Assembly: GCA_965199705.1 (NCBI GenBank)
Contig: OZ241359.1
Span: forward strand, 930,001 to 994,000
Length of the DNA: 64,000 bases
Reading direction: 5' to 3'
Origin: Azophilus sp965199705
GTDB taxonomy: Bacteria; Pseudomonadota; Gammaproteobacteria; Pseudomonadales; Azotimanducaceae
The number at the start of each line of letters is the position of its first letter. Position 1 is the stretch's first letter. Position numbers and translations under genes: made by a program. This document shows positions 27,631 to 35,613 of the stretch, in pieces. A model generated the notes under the pieces. That model was not told the origin of the DNA and did no database searches. It saw only the letters and a program-made list of their open reading frames with translations.

Positions 27631-29577
27631 GTGACCTCTGCGCTCGATGTCATTTGCCTGGGACGCGCCGCCGTTGATCTCTACGGTCAACAGGTCGGCG
27701 GGCGCCTGGAAGACATGCAGAGTTTCGCCAAGTACCTGGGCGGTTCGTCCGGAAATCTCGCTGCCGGTCTCGCGCGTCTCGGCGTGAAATCGTCCATGCT
27801 GACCCGGGTCGGCGATGAGCAGATGGGCCGTTTCGTTCGTCAGGCGCTGGCCGCCGAAGGGGTCGATGTCAGCCACGTGGCGACCGACCCCAATCGTCTG
27901 ACAGCGCTTGTCATCCTCGGTATCCGGGACAAGAACTCGTTTCCGCACATTTTCTACCGCGAGGACTGTGCCGATCTGGCGATAGAACCCGCCGATTTCG
28001 ATGAGGCGTATATCGCGTCCAGCCGCTCGCTCGCCATCACCGGCACACATCTGTCAACCGTGCAGAGTCGGCACGTGGTCGCGACTGCCGTCGCCTACGC
28101 GAAGGCGAACGGGACGAAGGTCATTCTGGACATCGACTACAGACCGGTTCTCTGGGGGCGGGTCGCTCCGGGGAGCGGTGAGGAGCGCGCCGTTGCTTCC
28201 GACGAGGCGAGTGACGCGATCAAGGCGCTGTTGCCGGGCTGCGATATCGTCGTCGGCACGGAGGAGGAGATCCGGATCGCCGGCAACGCCGAATCGACGA
28301 TGGAGGCGTTGTGGGGCATCCGCCGACAATCCGAGGCCGTGATCGTCGTGAAACGGGGCGCGACCGGTTGCGTCATCTTCGACAACGGAATTCCGGATGG
28401 CCTGGATGACGGGATATCGAGCACTGGCCTGGAGGTGGACGTCTTCAACACCCTGGGCGCCGGCGATGCTTTCCTGAGCGGCTTCCTGTGCGGATGGCTG
28501 GAAGGCGCTTCCTGGCAGGAGTGCGGCGCCTTCGGCAACGCCTGCGGCGCTCTCGTCGTATCCCGGCATGGCTGCACGCCGGCGATGCCGACCCGAGTGG
28601 AGCTCGACCATTGCCTGCAACGATCAGGCGAGATGCGCCGCCCGGACCAGGATCGTCGCATCGACTATCTGCACCGCGCGAGTACTCGCCGGGCGGCGCC
28701 CGAGCAACTGTTCGTGCTGGCCTTCGATCATCGCAAACAGCTGGAAGACCTGGCCGCCGACAGCGGGTCCGATGGTGACGCCATCCGCCGGTTCAAATCC
28801 ATTGTCTGCGAAGCCGCCGAACGGGTCGCGCGCCTGGACCACGGCAAGGCGGAATTGGGCGTGATCGTGGACGGGCGCTACGGCGACGCCGTGCTTTCCA
28901 GGATGAGCAACCGGGGATGGTGGGCAGCGCGACCCGTCGAAGTGCCGGGCTCGCGGCCGCTGCAATTTACGCCGCGCAACAATATGGGTCTGCCCATCAT
29001 GCGCTGGCCCGGAACTCAGGTCGTCAAGTGCCTCGTCCACTATCACCCTGGCGACCCGATCGAACTCAGACTGGAGCAGGAGCAGCGCGTCTGCCAACTG
29101 CACGCCGACTGTGTTGATCTGGACCGCGAGCTGCTACTGGAATTGATCGCCTCCTCCAGTGACGAGCCCCGAGATGACGCCACGGTTGCCAATGCCTTGC
29201 GGCGTTTCTACAACCTGGGCGTGTTCCCGGCCTGGTGGAAACTGGAGTCACAGACCGCAGGCGCGTGGCAAGAGATTGCCGACGTCATCCGCGAGCGCGA
29301 TCCGTTGTGCAATGGCGTACTCTTGTTGGGCCTTGATGCGCCGGAAGACGATCTGGCCGACAGTTTTCGTTTGGCGGCCTCGTCTCCGGTGTGCAAGGGA
29401 TTCGCCATCGGCCGCAGTATCTTCGGCGATGCGGCGCGACGCTGGTTTGCGGGTGAAATGAACGATGGCGAAGCGACCGTCCAGATCGCCGAGAAGTATG
29501 AGCGCGTCATCAGGATGTGGCAGATGGCGGCAGCATCGGCGCTCGGTGAAAGTCCGTCGTTGACAACCGCCGGGTAG
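27631..29577 (+). CDS. iolC: 5-dehydro-2-deoxygluconokinase fused to a DUF2090 aldolase-like domain
   Basis: The 648-aa protein has two parts. Residues about 1-325 are a PfkB-fold sugar kinase (IolC) with KYLGGSSGNLAAGLARLG for substrate binding and the catalytic NTLGAGDAFLSG near residue 278. Residues about 345-640 are a DUF2090 domain (QLFVLAFDHRKQLEDLA, KCLVHYHPGDP), thought to act as the IolJ-type aldolase that cleaves the phosphorylated product. The fusion would give phosphorylation and cleavage in one polypeptide; no separate iolJ is seen. Start is GTG 27631, 6 bases after iolB. Confidence 0.93.
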   Translation: MTSALDVICLGRAAVDLYGQQVGGRLEDMQSFAKYLGGSSGNLAAGLARLGVKSSMLTRVGDEQMGRFVRQALAAEGVDVSHVATDPNRLTALVILGIRDKNSFPHIFYREDCADLAIEPADFDEAYIASSRSLAITGTHLSTVQSRHVVATAVAYAKANGTKVILDIDYRPVLWGRVAPGSGEERAVASDEASDAIKALLPGCDIVVGTEEEIRIAGNAESTMEALWGIRRQSEAVIVVKRGATGCVIFDNGIPDGLDDGISSTGLEVDVFNTLGAGDAFLSGFLCGWLEGASWQECGAFGNACGALVVSRHGCTPAMPTRVELDHCLQRSGEMRRPDQDRRIDYLHRASTRRAAPEQLFVLAFDHRKQLEDLAADSGSDGDAIRRFKSIVCEAAERVARLDHGKAELGVIVDGRYGDAVLSRMSNRGWWAARPVEVPGSRPLQFTPRNNMGLPIMRWPGTQVVKCLVHYHPGDPIELRLEQEQRVCQLHADCVDLDRELLLELIASSSDEPRDDATVANALRRFYNLGVFPAWWKLESQTAGAWQEIADVIRERDPLCNGVLLLGLDAPEDDLADSFRLAASSPVCKGFAIGRSIFGDAARRWFAGEMNDGEATVQIAEKYERVIRMWQMAAASALGESPSLTTAG

Positions 29578-29589
29578 CAGGGGGAGCGC

Positions 29590-31422
29590 ATGGCAGACAG
29601 AGTCAGGTTGACCACGGCGCAGGCGCTGGTGCGTTACCTGCTTGCGCGGCGGGTGATTGTTGATGATGTCGAGCAGGCGATGTTTGCCGGCGTGTTTGCC
29701 ATCTTCGGGCATGGCAATGTCGCCGGGCTGGGCGAGGCGTTGCACGGCAGCCGGGATCGCTTGCCGGTCCTGCGCGCACACAATGAACAGGCCATGGCGC
29801 ACGCAGCTGTTGCCTATGCGAAAGCGATGCGGCGGCAACGAATGATGGCGTGTACGACATCGGTCGGGCCGGGCGCAACCAATATGGTCACCGCGGCGGC
29901 TGTCGCGCATCTGAACCGCCTGCCAGTGCTGCTGCTTCCCGGCGACACTTTTGCATCGCGCTTGCCGGACCCGGTGCTGCAGCAGGTGGAGGACTTCTCG
30001 GACCCTGCGGTGACGGCGAACGATTGTTTCAAGCCGGTGTCGCGCTACTGGGACCGGATTACTCGGCCGGAACAGCTGTTGCAAAGTTTGCCGCAGGCGA
30101 CATCAGTCCTGACCGATCCGGTGGATTGCGGGCCGGTGACGCTGGCGCTCCCCCAGGACGTGCAGGCAGAGGCCTGGGATTTTCCGGAGTCTTTCTTCGC
30201 GCCGTCCATACACAGGCGGCTGCGGCCAGCGCCGGATCAGCATCAATTGCAGGCGGCAATCGCCTTGCTTGCCCGGTCGAGTCGGCCCTTGATTATCGCT
30301 GGCGGCGGCATCCACTATTCGGCGGCCTGCTCGACGCTCGCCGACTTCGTTGAGCGCTACCAGATCCCGGTCGCGGAAACCCAGGCAGGCAAGGGTTGCC
30401 TGCCCTGGGACCATCCCTCCAACGTCGGCGCGATCGGTGTGACGGGATCGTCGGCGGCGAATACACTGGCTGCCGAGGCAGATCTGGTGATTGCAATCGG
30501 TACCCGTCTGCAGGATTTCACGACCGGTTCAGGACGCCTGATCGGCGGCGCCAGCCACCCGTTGCTCAGCATCAATGTCGCGCGCCACGATCTGGTGAAG
30601 CGTTCGGCGCTGGCGTTGCAATCCGATGCGCGGCGGGCGCTGGAAGACATCGGCTCGCAGTTGCACGGCTGGCAAAGCAGCGCCGACTGGGTGCAAACAA
30701 CCCGCCGGCTTCGCTCCGAGTGGCTGGATGCCGTCAATGATGCGGTGTCGATTACAGCGGCCCGGCTGCCCTCTGACGCCAATGTGCTGGGCGCGGTCAA
30801 CCAGGTCTTCGAACGCGACGCCGTTGTTGTCTGCGCTGCAGGCGGGTTGCCTGGTGAGCTGCACAAGCTCTGGCGGGCCAGCGACCCGCACGCCTACCAC
30901 GTCGAATACGGATACTCCTGCATGGGTTACGAGATTGCCGGCGGGCTGGGCGTCAAACTGGCCCGACCGGAGCGGGATGTGGTCGTCCTCGTCGGCGACG
31001 GCAGTTACCTGATGATGAACTCGGAGATTGCAACGTCGGTCGCCATGGATCAGAAACTGATTATCGTCGTGCTTGATAACCGGGGCTTCGGCTGTATCAA
31101 CAGATTGCAGCAATCCTGCGGCAGCGATGGCTACAACAACCTCATGGAGAGCAGCTACGCAACACCGGATGCTGCGCCTGTTGTGGACTTCGCGGCGCAC
31201 GCTGCCGCGCTCGGGGCGGTCGCGGAAAAGGTCGATAGCCTGGACGATCTGGCGTCATCGCTCGCACGAGCACGCGCTGCCGACAAGACAACAGTGGTGG
31301 TGATCGAAACCGACCCGGGCGCGGCCACGGCGGCCGGCGGCGCCTGGTGGGATGTGCCCATCGCCGAGGTATCGGTGCAGCCCGCAGTGGCCGAGGCGGG
31401 CAGACGGTACCGAGAATACTAG
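29590..31422 (+). CDS. iolD: 3D-(3,5/4)-trihydroxycyclohexane-1,2-dione hydrolase
   Basis: IolD opens the trihydroxycyclohexane-dione ring to 5-deoxyglucuronate using thiamine diphosphate. The 610-aa protein has the three-domain layout of TPP enzymes: a PYR domain with the catalytic Glu region (RAHNEQAMAHAAVAYAKAM), a central domain with PLIIAGGGIHYS, and a PP domain with the TPP-Mg motif GDGSYLMMNSEIATS and later VVLDNRGFGCINRLQ. It starts 12 bases after iolC, preceded by AGGGGGAG. Confidence 0.95.
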   Translation: MADRVRLTTAQALVRYLLARRVIVDDVEQAMFAGVFAIFGHGNVAGLGEALHGSRDRLPVLRAHNEQAMAHAAVAYAKAMRRQRMMACTTSVGPGATNMVTAAAVAHLNRLPVLLLPGDTFASRLPDPVLQQVEDFSDPAVTANDCFKPVSRYWDRITRPEQLLQSLPQATSVLTDPVDCGPVTLALPQDVQAEAWDFPESFFAPSIHRRLRPAPDQHQLQAAIALLARSSRPLIIAGGGIHYSAACSTLADFVERYQIPVAETQAGKGCLPWDHPSNVGAIGVTGSSAANTLAAEADLVIAIGTRLQDFTTGSGRLIGGASHPLLSINVARHDLVKRSALALQSDARRALEDIGSQLHGWQSSADWVQTTRRLRSEWLDAVNDAVSITAARLPSDANVLGAVNQVFERDAVVVCAAGGLPGELHKLWRASDPHAYHVEYGYSCMGYEIAGGLGVKLARPERDVVVLVGDGSYLMMNSEIATSVAMDQKLIIVVLDNRGFGCINRLQQSCGSDGYNNLMESSYATPDAAPVVDFAAHAAALGAVAEKVDSLDDLASSLARARAADKTTVVVIETDPGAATAAGGAWWDVPIAEVSVQPAVAEAGRRYREY

Positions 31423-31446
31423 CCCGTATATGGCGCCACATGCGGG
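31423..31446. repeat. Imperfect 24-bp palindrome between iolD and iolE
   Basis: Arms CCCGTATATGG and CCACATGCGGG meet around a central GGCGCC, right after the iolD stop. The 55-base spacer is the longest inside the iol operon. It may be a REP-like unit, a processing hairpin or an attenuator. There is no T-run, so it is not a standard terminator. Confidence 0.5.
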
Positions 31447-31477
31447 TTAGCCCATCCATGTGGGTGAGACGCCGTCG

Positions 31478-32380
31478 ATGAGCCTGTTCATCGGCGTAAA
31501 CCCGATCATGTGGCGCAACGACGACCTGCCATATATTGGCGGTGATATCAGTCTGGCGACCTGTCTGCGTGATGCGGCAGCGGCGGGCTACGATGGCATC
31601 GAACTCGGCAGCAAGTTCCCGCGCGACGCTGAGCGCCTCGCGCCGCTGCTCGCAGAACATGGACTGTCTCTGATCTCCGGTTGGTACAGCGGTCACCTGC
31701 TGCTGCAGGATGTCGAAAGCGAGGCCGCCGCGCTGGCGAGTCATCTGGGCCTGCTTGAGCAAATGGGCTGCAACATACTGATCTTCGCTGAAGTCACTGC
31801 CTGCGTTCACGCCGATATTGGCGCCCGGGCGTCGTGGCGACCGGTCATGGACAAGGCGCAATGGGTGTCGTTCGCCAGGCGCTTGAGTCATCTGGCCCGG
31901 TTGACGGCTGATGCAGGCATGCTGCTCAGCTATCACCATCACATGGGCACGGTCGTGCAATCCGCGGACGACATTGACCGACTCATGGAAATGACGAGCG
32001 ATGAGGTTCATCTGTTGCTCGATACCGGACACCTGGTTTACGCAGGCGCTGATCCGGCAGCTATCGCACGGGCTTATGGTCGTCGAATCGCGCACATTCA
32101 TTGCAAGGATGTACGCCCCGGCATCCTCAAGCACAGTCTGAATCGTGACAGCAGTTTTCTGCAGGCCGTGCTGGACGGCGTGTTCACGGCGCCAGGTGAC
32201 GGTTGTGTGGACTACGCTTCCGTACTCGCGGCGGTAGCTGACGCCGAATACGAAGGATGGCTGGTCGTCGAGGCCGAACAGGACCCAAGTGTTGCGCCGC
32301 CGGCTGCGTACGCGAAGCTCGGCTGCGAGAATCTTCGCCGTCTTGTCGGGGACGTCTTCGGCGGATCCGCTTTCGCCTGA
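31478..32380 (+). CDS. iolE: Inosose dehydratase
   Basis: IolE dehydrates 2-keto-myo-inositol to the diketone used by IolD. The 300-aa protein is a xylose-isomerase-like TIM barrel with the metal ligands spread as expected: GYDGIELGSKFP, LLSYHHHMGTVV, LLLDTGHLVYAGADP, HIHCKDV and WLVVEAEQDP. I choose ATG 31478; GTG 31460 would add six residues. It is the last gene of the operon, and its stop lies eight bases from the convergent phytase stop. Confidence 0.93.
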   Translation: MSLFIGVNPIMWRNDDLPYIGGDISLATCLRDAAAAGYDGIELGSKFPRDAERLAPLLAEHGLSLISGWYSGHLLLQDVESEAAALASHLGLLEQMGCNILIFAEVTACVHADIGARASWRPVMDKAQWVSFARRLSHLARLTADAGMLLSYHHHMGTVVQSADDIDRLMEMTSDEVHLLLDTGHLVYAGADPAAIARAYGRRIAHIHCKDVRPGILKHSLNRDSSFLQAVLDGVFTAPGDGCVDYASVLAAVADAEYEGWLVVEAEQDPSVAPPAAYAKLGCENLRRLVGDVFGGSAFA

Positions 32381-32388
32381 TCGTTCGG

Positions 32389-34503
32389 TTATTCGGCGGG
32401 CGCTCGCGGATCGTAATCGGGGTTCGATTCCAGGCCCATTGCGGCAGCGATCCGCTCCCACGGCGTCAGTTTGAAGTTCTGGCGCTCGGCCGGGGTGATG
32501 TTGCGCCCATCCTGAACGACGAACGCACCCTGCGGAAACTGCGGCCCGAGGCGGGCGCCGGTTACATCAAGCCCATCGGTTTCGGAGGCGCCGTCGATAC
32601 CGGTCGCTGCGTCGGCAAGAACCCGGAAGTGTCCGAGGTATTGATTGTCGCCGGCGCGCTCGTAAACGGCGTAACTGTCGATGCCCTGGTCGGACGCCAG
32701 CAGATAGCCGCTGCCGCCGGGGCCGTAGAAGATTGCCAGCCCCTCGATATCGCCTGCAAGATTGCCGTCTTCGATGCCATCGACCCGGATTCTCGTATCG
32801 CCGCCGTCGGGCTCCGCCGAGTATTTCCAGATTGCGACATTTTCCTCGCCGACATACAGGTCGCCGGTTGCGTCGTCCGTCACACAGCCTTCGGTCTGTG
32901 AGCCGACGCCGAACTCGCGGACCAGGCTCGCGCCGACGCGACCTGCGCCGTTGTCCTGCAATTGCCACTGCCGGACGAGCCCATCCGTATCGTTGACGAA
33001 CACGAAGAACTCGCCCGAACGAGGACTCTTGTACATGCACAGGCCGTAGGGATCGGCCATCCCGGTTGCGATGACGCCGTCGGCGACGTCGACCAATGTA
33101 CGGGATTGGGGGTCGATCGCATAGATGCTGATCGAATCGCTGCTTCGATTGCTGCCGGTGACAATGTCGATCGACCGTCCGTCAAGCTCGAAACCGTAGC
33201 GAATGTCCACATTGTTGATCCGACCGTCTGCGCGGGACTCGATCAGCGAGCCGTCGAGATCGTACACATGGATGCCGTGCTGCTTCTGTGAACCGATCAC
33301 CGTGCTGAGTTCCGGGTGCTCGGGATGAACCCAGAATGCGGCGTCGTCGGCGGCGTCTCCGTAGCTCTCGACTGGCGTGGTTTCGACGCTCGGCGTCACG
33401 ATGATCGCCGAGGGCGGGGCGCTGATCGTGGGGTTGTGCACAACCCCGTCGGGCAGGTTAAGCGCCGTCGAGACATCGCGCCAGGCGAGCATCTTGTAGT
33501 TGGTATGTTCACCGTCGTTGTCGTCGTCGGTCAGTATCAGCAGCCCGTCGCCGTAGTCGTCCGACAGGCGCATCCCGGTGGCCGCCATGCCTTCGACTTC
33601 ATCCGCGGCGCCGATGGACGCGCCGGCTACCACACTGAAGGCGCCCTGGTGCGCGTGCGATTCGAGGTCATGGACGTGCAGCAAGCTGACATCGGCGTCC
33701 GAAACAAGCAGGTAGCCGCCCCCTGCCTCGGACGCGACAATCGCCACACCCTTCACATCCCCCTGGTATCGGCCGTGTGGATGCGTGAGGTCGATGAGCG
33801 TCGCCTCTGTTTCTGCTTCGGGCTCGGCGTTCAGCGCCCAGACGCCGACCGTTTCCTGGGAGAAGTAGATCGCCATGCTCCGGTGATCGACGACGCAGTG
33901 GGCAGCGCCAAGCCCGACCGGCAAACGCCGAATCATCCTGCCTTCGATGCCGCCGCCGCTCGGCTGAAGCTCCCATTGCTGGAGCCACCCGGCGCCGAGC
34001 GCAAATGCGTAGAACTTGCCGGATACGGGGCTTCGATAACCACAGAGCCCCTCGGCCTCCATCCCCGTGCGCATCGGTGAGGCCGTGATCTGGCTCAACG
34101 AGGAACCGCCATCACCGATCCGGTAGGCCAGGATCTCGGCCGCAGCGACATCGTAGGCCAGAATCAGGCTGATTGATGCCTCCCCGAGCGGGAAGTTGTA
34201 CAGGACATCCACCAGGCCGATCGGCCGATCCGACATCACGCCGACTCGCGTGCCATCCAGCGCGTACAGCTCCAGCCCACCCTCCTGGCCAGCACCCAGG
34301 ATGCGGCTGCGCTCCGGGTTCGTCCCGTCAATCAGGATCGCGGGGTCGCTGGCGCCATCGGTCAGCGTCACCGTGGTCTCGGCAACCGGAGTCAGGCCGA
34401 TTGCCGCCGTTTCCGGTGCACTGACGCCATTATTCTCGGTCTGTTGCGCATGGCAGGCCGCGACGATCAGGCCGGCGATACACAATAAAATATTGTTTTT
34501 CAT
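32389..34503 (-). CDS. Tandem-domain beta-propeller phytase lipoprotein
   Basis: The 704-aa protein begins with a lipoprotein signal (LCIAGLIVAAC), so it is probably anchored to the outer membrane. Two beta-propeller phytase domains follow. Domain 2 (from about residue 365) has the family active-site start DAADDAAFWVHPEHPE, then SQKQHGIHVYDLDG, GSNRSSDSISIYAID, DPYGLCMYKS and YVGEENVAIWKY. Domain 1 (about 45-350) has matching but weaker blocks (SDPAILIDGTNPERS, GLCGYRSPVSGKFYAF) and is probably less active. These calcium-dependent enzymes remove phosphate from phytate. The gene converges on the iol operon, which would use the inositol core. Confidence 0.9.
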   Translation of the reverse strand: MKNNILLCIAGLIVAACHAQQTENNGVSAPETAAIGLTPVAETTVTLTDGASDPAILIDGTNPERSRILGAGQEGGLELYALDGTRVGVMSDRPIGLVDVLYNFPLGEASISLILAYDVAAAEILAYRIGDGGSSLSQITASPMRTGMEAEGLCGYRSPVSGKFYAFALGAGWLQQWELQPSGGGIEGRMIRRLPVGLGAAHCVVDHRSMAIYFSQETVGVWALNAEPEAETEATLIDLTHPHGRYQGDVKGVAIVASEAGGGYLLVSDADVSLLHVHDLESHAHQGAFSVVAGASIGAADEVEGMAATGMRLSDDYGDGLLILTDDDNDGEHTNYKMLAWRDVSTALNLPDGVVHNPTISAPPSAIIVTPSVETTPVESYGDAADDAAFWVHPEHPELSTVIGSQKQHGIHVYDLDGSLIESRADGRINNVDIRYGFELDGRSIDIVTGSNRSSDSISIYAIDPQSRTLVDVADGVIATGMADPYGLCMYKSPRSGEFFVFVNDTDGLVRQWQLQDNGAGRVGASLVREFGVGSQTEGCVTDDATGDLYVGEENVAIWKYSAEPDGGDTRIRVDGIEDGNLAGDIEGLAIFYGPGGSGYLLASDQGIDSYAVYERAGDNQYLGHFRVLADAATGIDGASETDGLDVTGARLGPQFPQGAFVVQDGRNITPAERQNFKLTPWERIAAAMGLESNPDYDPRAPAE

Positions 34504-34623
34504 GGACAGTTTGCCCTGATCAGCGTTGAATCTTGTGTTGAAGCGACCATTTGCGATTATCGCAGATGATGAAACAGGTATTCCAGTTTCACTCGTTCAG
34601 GCTCACTTTGCATTGGACAATGC

Positions 34624-34740
34624 TGACAATGATCTGGAAGATATTTTTGATTACAGTATTGAGCAGTTTGGCTTTGCGCGTGCCGAGCAATATATTGTCG
34701 ACATTGAGCAGGCATTCAAAGAGCTGGCAGCCAACCCTAA
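34624..34740 (+). pseudogene. ParE toxin fragment, second copy
   Basis: This stretch matches residues about 14-45 of the ParE gene at 42.5 kb almost base for base (only a few differences, as in GAGCAG for GGGCAG). It encodes NDLEDIFDYSIEQFGFARAE and the following helix, then diverges. An open frame runs through it (34526-34852), but both flanks are unlike ParE, and no antitoxin is next to it. It is a displaced internal fragment, not a working toxin. It sits in the region upstream of the phytase. Confidence 0.8.
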
Positions 34741-34827
34741 CCCAAGTTTACCAAGGCGGGGTCATTTTGGGCCTGTTCGGGCGGGCATGTTTCAAGTGGG
34801 CCAGTGCGATTTCCTGAGGCACCTGAA

Positions 34828-35613
34828 TCACCTCGCACGCACGGTGACGTAGCCAATCAATTGCTGGCCCTGCGCCGGGTCAACCAGATACAGCGCCTTT
34901 TGGCCGGGTCGAGATACTAGCTGCTCGGTTTGAGAAGGGCGAAAATTGCCGCTGATGAAGCTCTTGTCCGCGTTCACTGTTACCTCTGTGGCCTGATCTG
35001 CCAAGTAGAGCATGGCGCCTGGGAGCCTGGGCGGTTCCGCCAGGCCGACCCAAACAGCGCTTGAACCACCCGGCTGCTCATTGAAGGTTTCGTTTAGATA
35101 AACGATCTGCGGGCCCCATCGCGCCACCTTGACCAAGGCGATGGATGGCAGGTCATCCAGAGGGCCTCTGGCCGGCGCGGGCGTTGCAACGCGCCCGGTA
35201 CTGACCAGATGAAGGTGAACAATTGCCGCCAGGCGACACTCGGTTTCGGACAGTCGCCAGCCTTCGAGTTCGCACAACCGCCCCTCGCGAAAGTCCTGCG
35301 CCGCGGCCAGGCGAATGCTGCCCTCCAGATCGTTTTCGTCAAGCACGGCCATGATCTCCTGAACCAGCCGGTTAGGGTTGGCGAGCAACCCTGAGCCAAT
35401 GGATTCCAGGTAAGCCGCGCCGACCTGTGGCGAAAAGTGCTCTTCGGAAACAAGCCCCGCAAGTTCCCGTGGCATCCAGGGCGCGTTAGCGTCGCCGACA
35501 CTCAGTCGGCCCAGCTGAAAACCAACGGCAGCACTGGCCACGGCCACAGCCGAGAATTGCAGAATCCGGCGGCGGCGTATCTCAAGCACTGGCGCCCCGA
35601 AGCCGGTTCGCAA
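34828..35613 (-). CDS. Tat-like exported protein paired with the GMC oxidoreductase
   Basis: I do not recognise this 261-aa protein with confidence. The N-terminus has RRRRILQFSAVAVASAAVGF, which resembles a Tat signal or an anchor. A helical region with three Cys/Glu-rich turns follows (CELEGWRLSETECRLA), then a beta-rich C-terminal half. GMC enzymes are often encoded with a small Tat-exported partner of the gluconate 2-dehydrogenase subunit 3 kind, and this gene overlaps the GMC gene by 32 bases. A partner or subunit role is inferred from that context. Confidence 0.65.
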   Translation of the reverse strand: MRTGFGAPVLEIRRRRILQFSAVAVASAAVGFQLGRLSVGDANAPWMPRELAGLVSEEHFSPQVGAAYLESIGSGLLANPNRLVQEIMAVLDENDLEGSIRLAAAQDFREGRLCELEGWRLSETECRLAAIVHLHLVSTGRVATPAPARGPLDDLPSIALVKVARWGPQIVYLNETFNEQPGGSSAVWVGLAEPPRLPGAMLYLADQATEVTVNADKSFISGNFRPSQTEQLVSRPGQKALYLVDPAQGQQLIGYVTVRAR

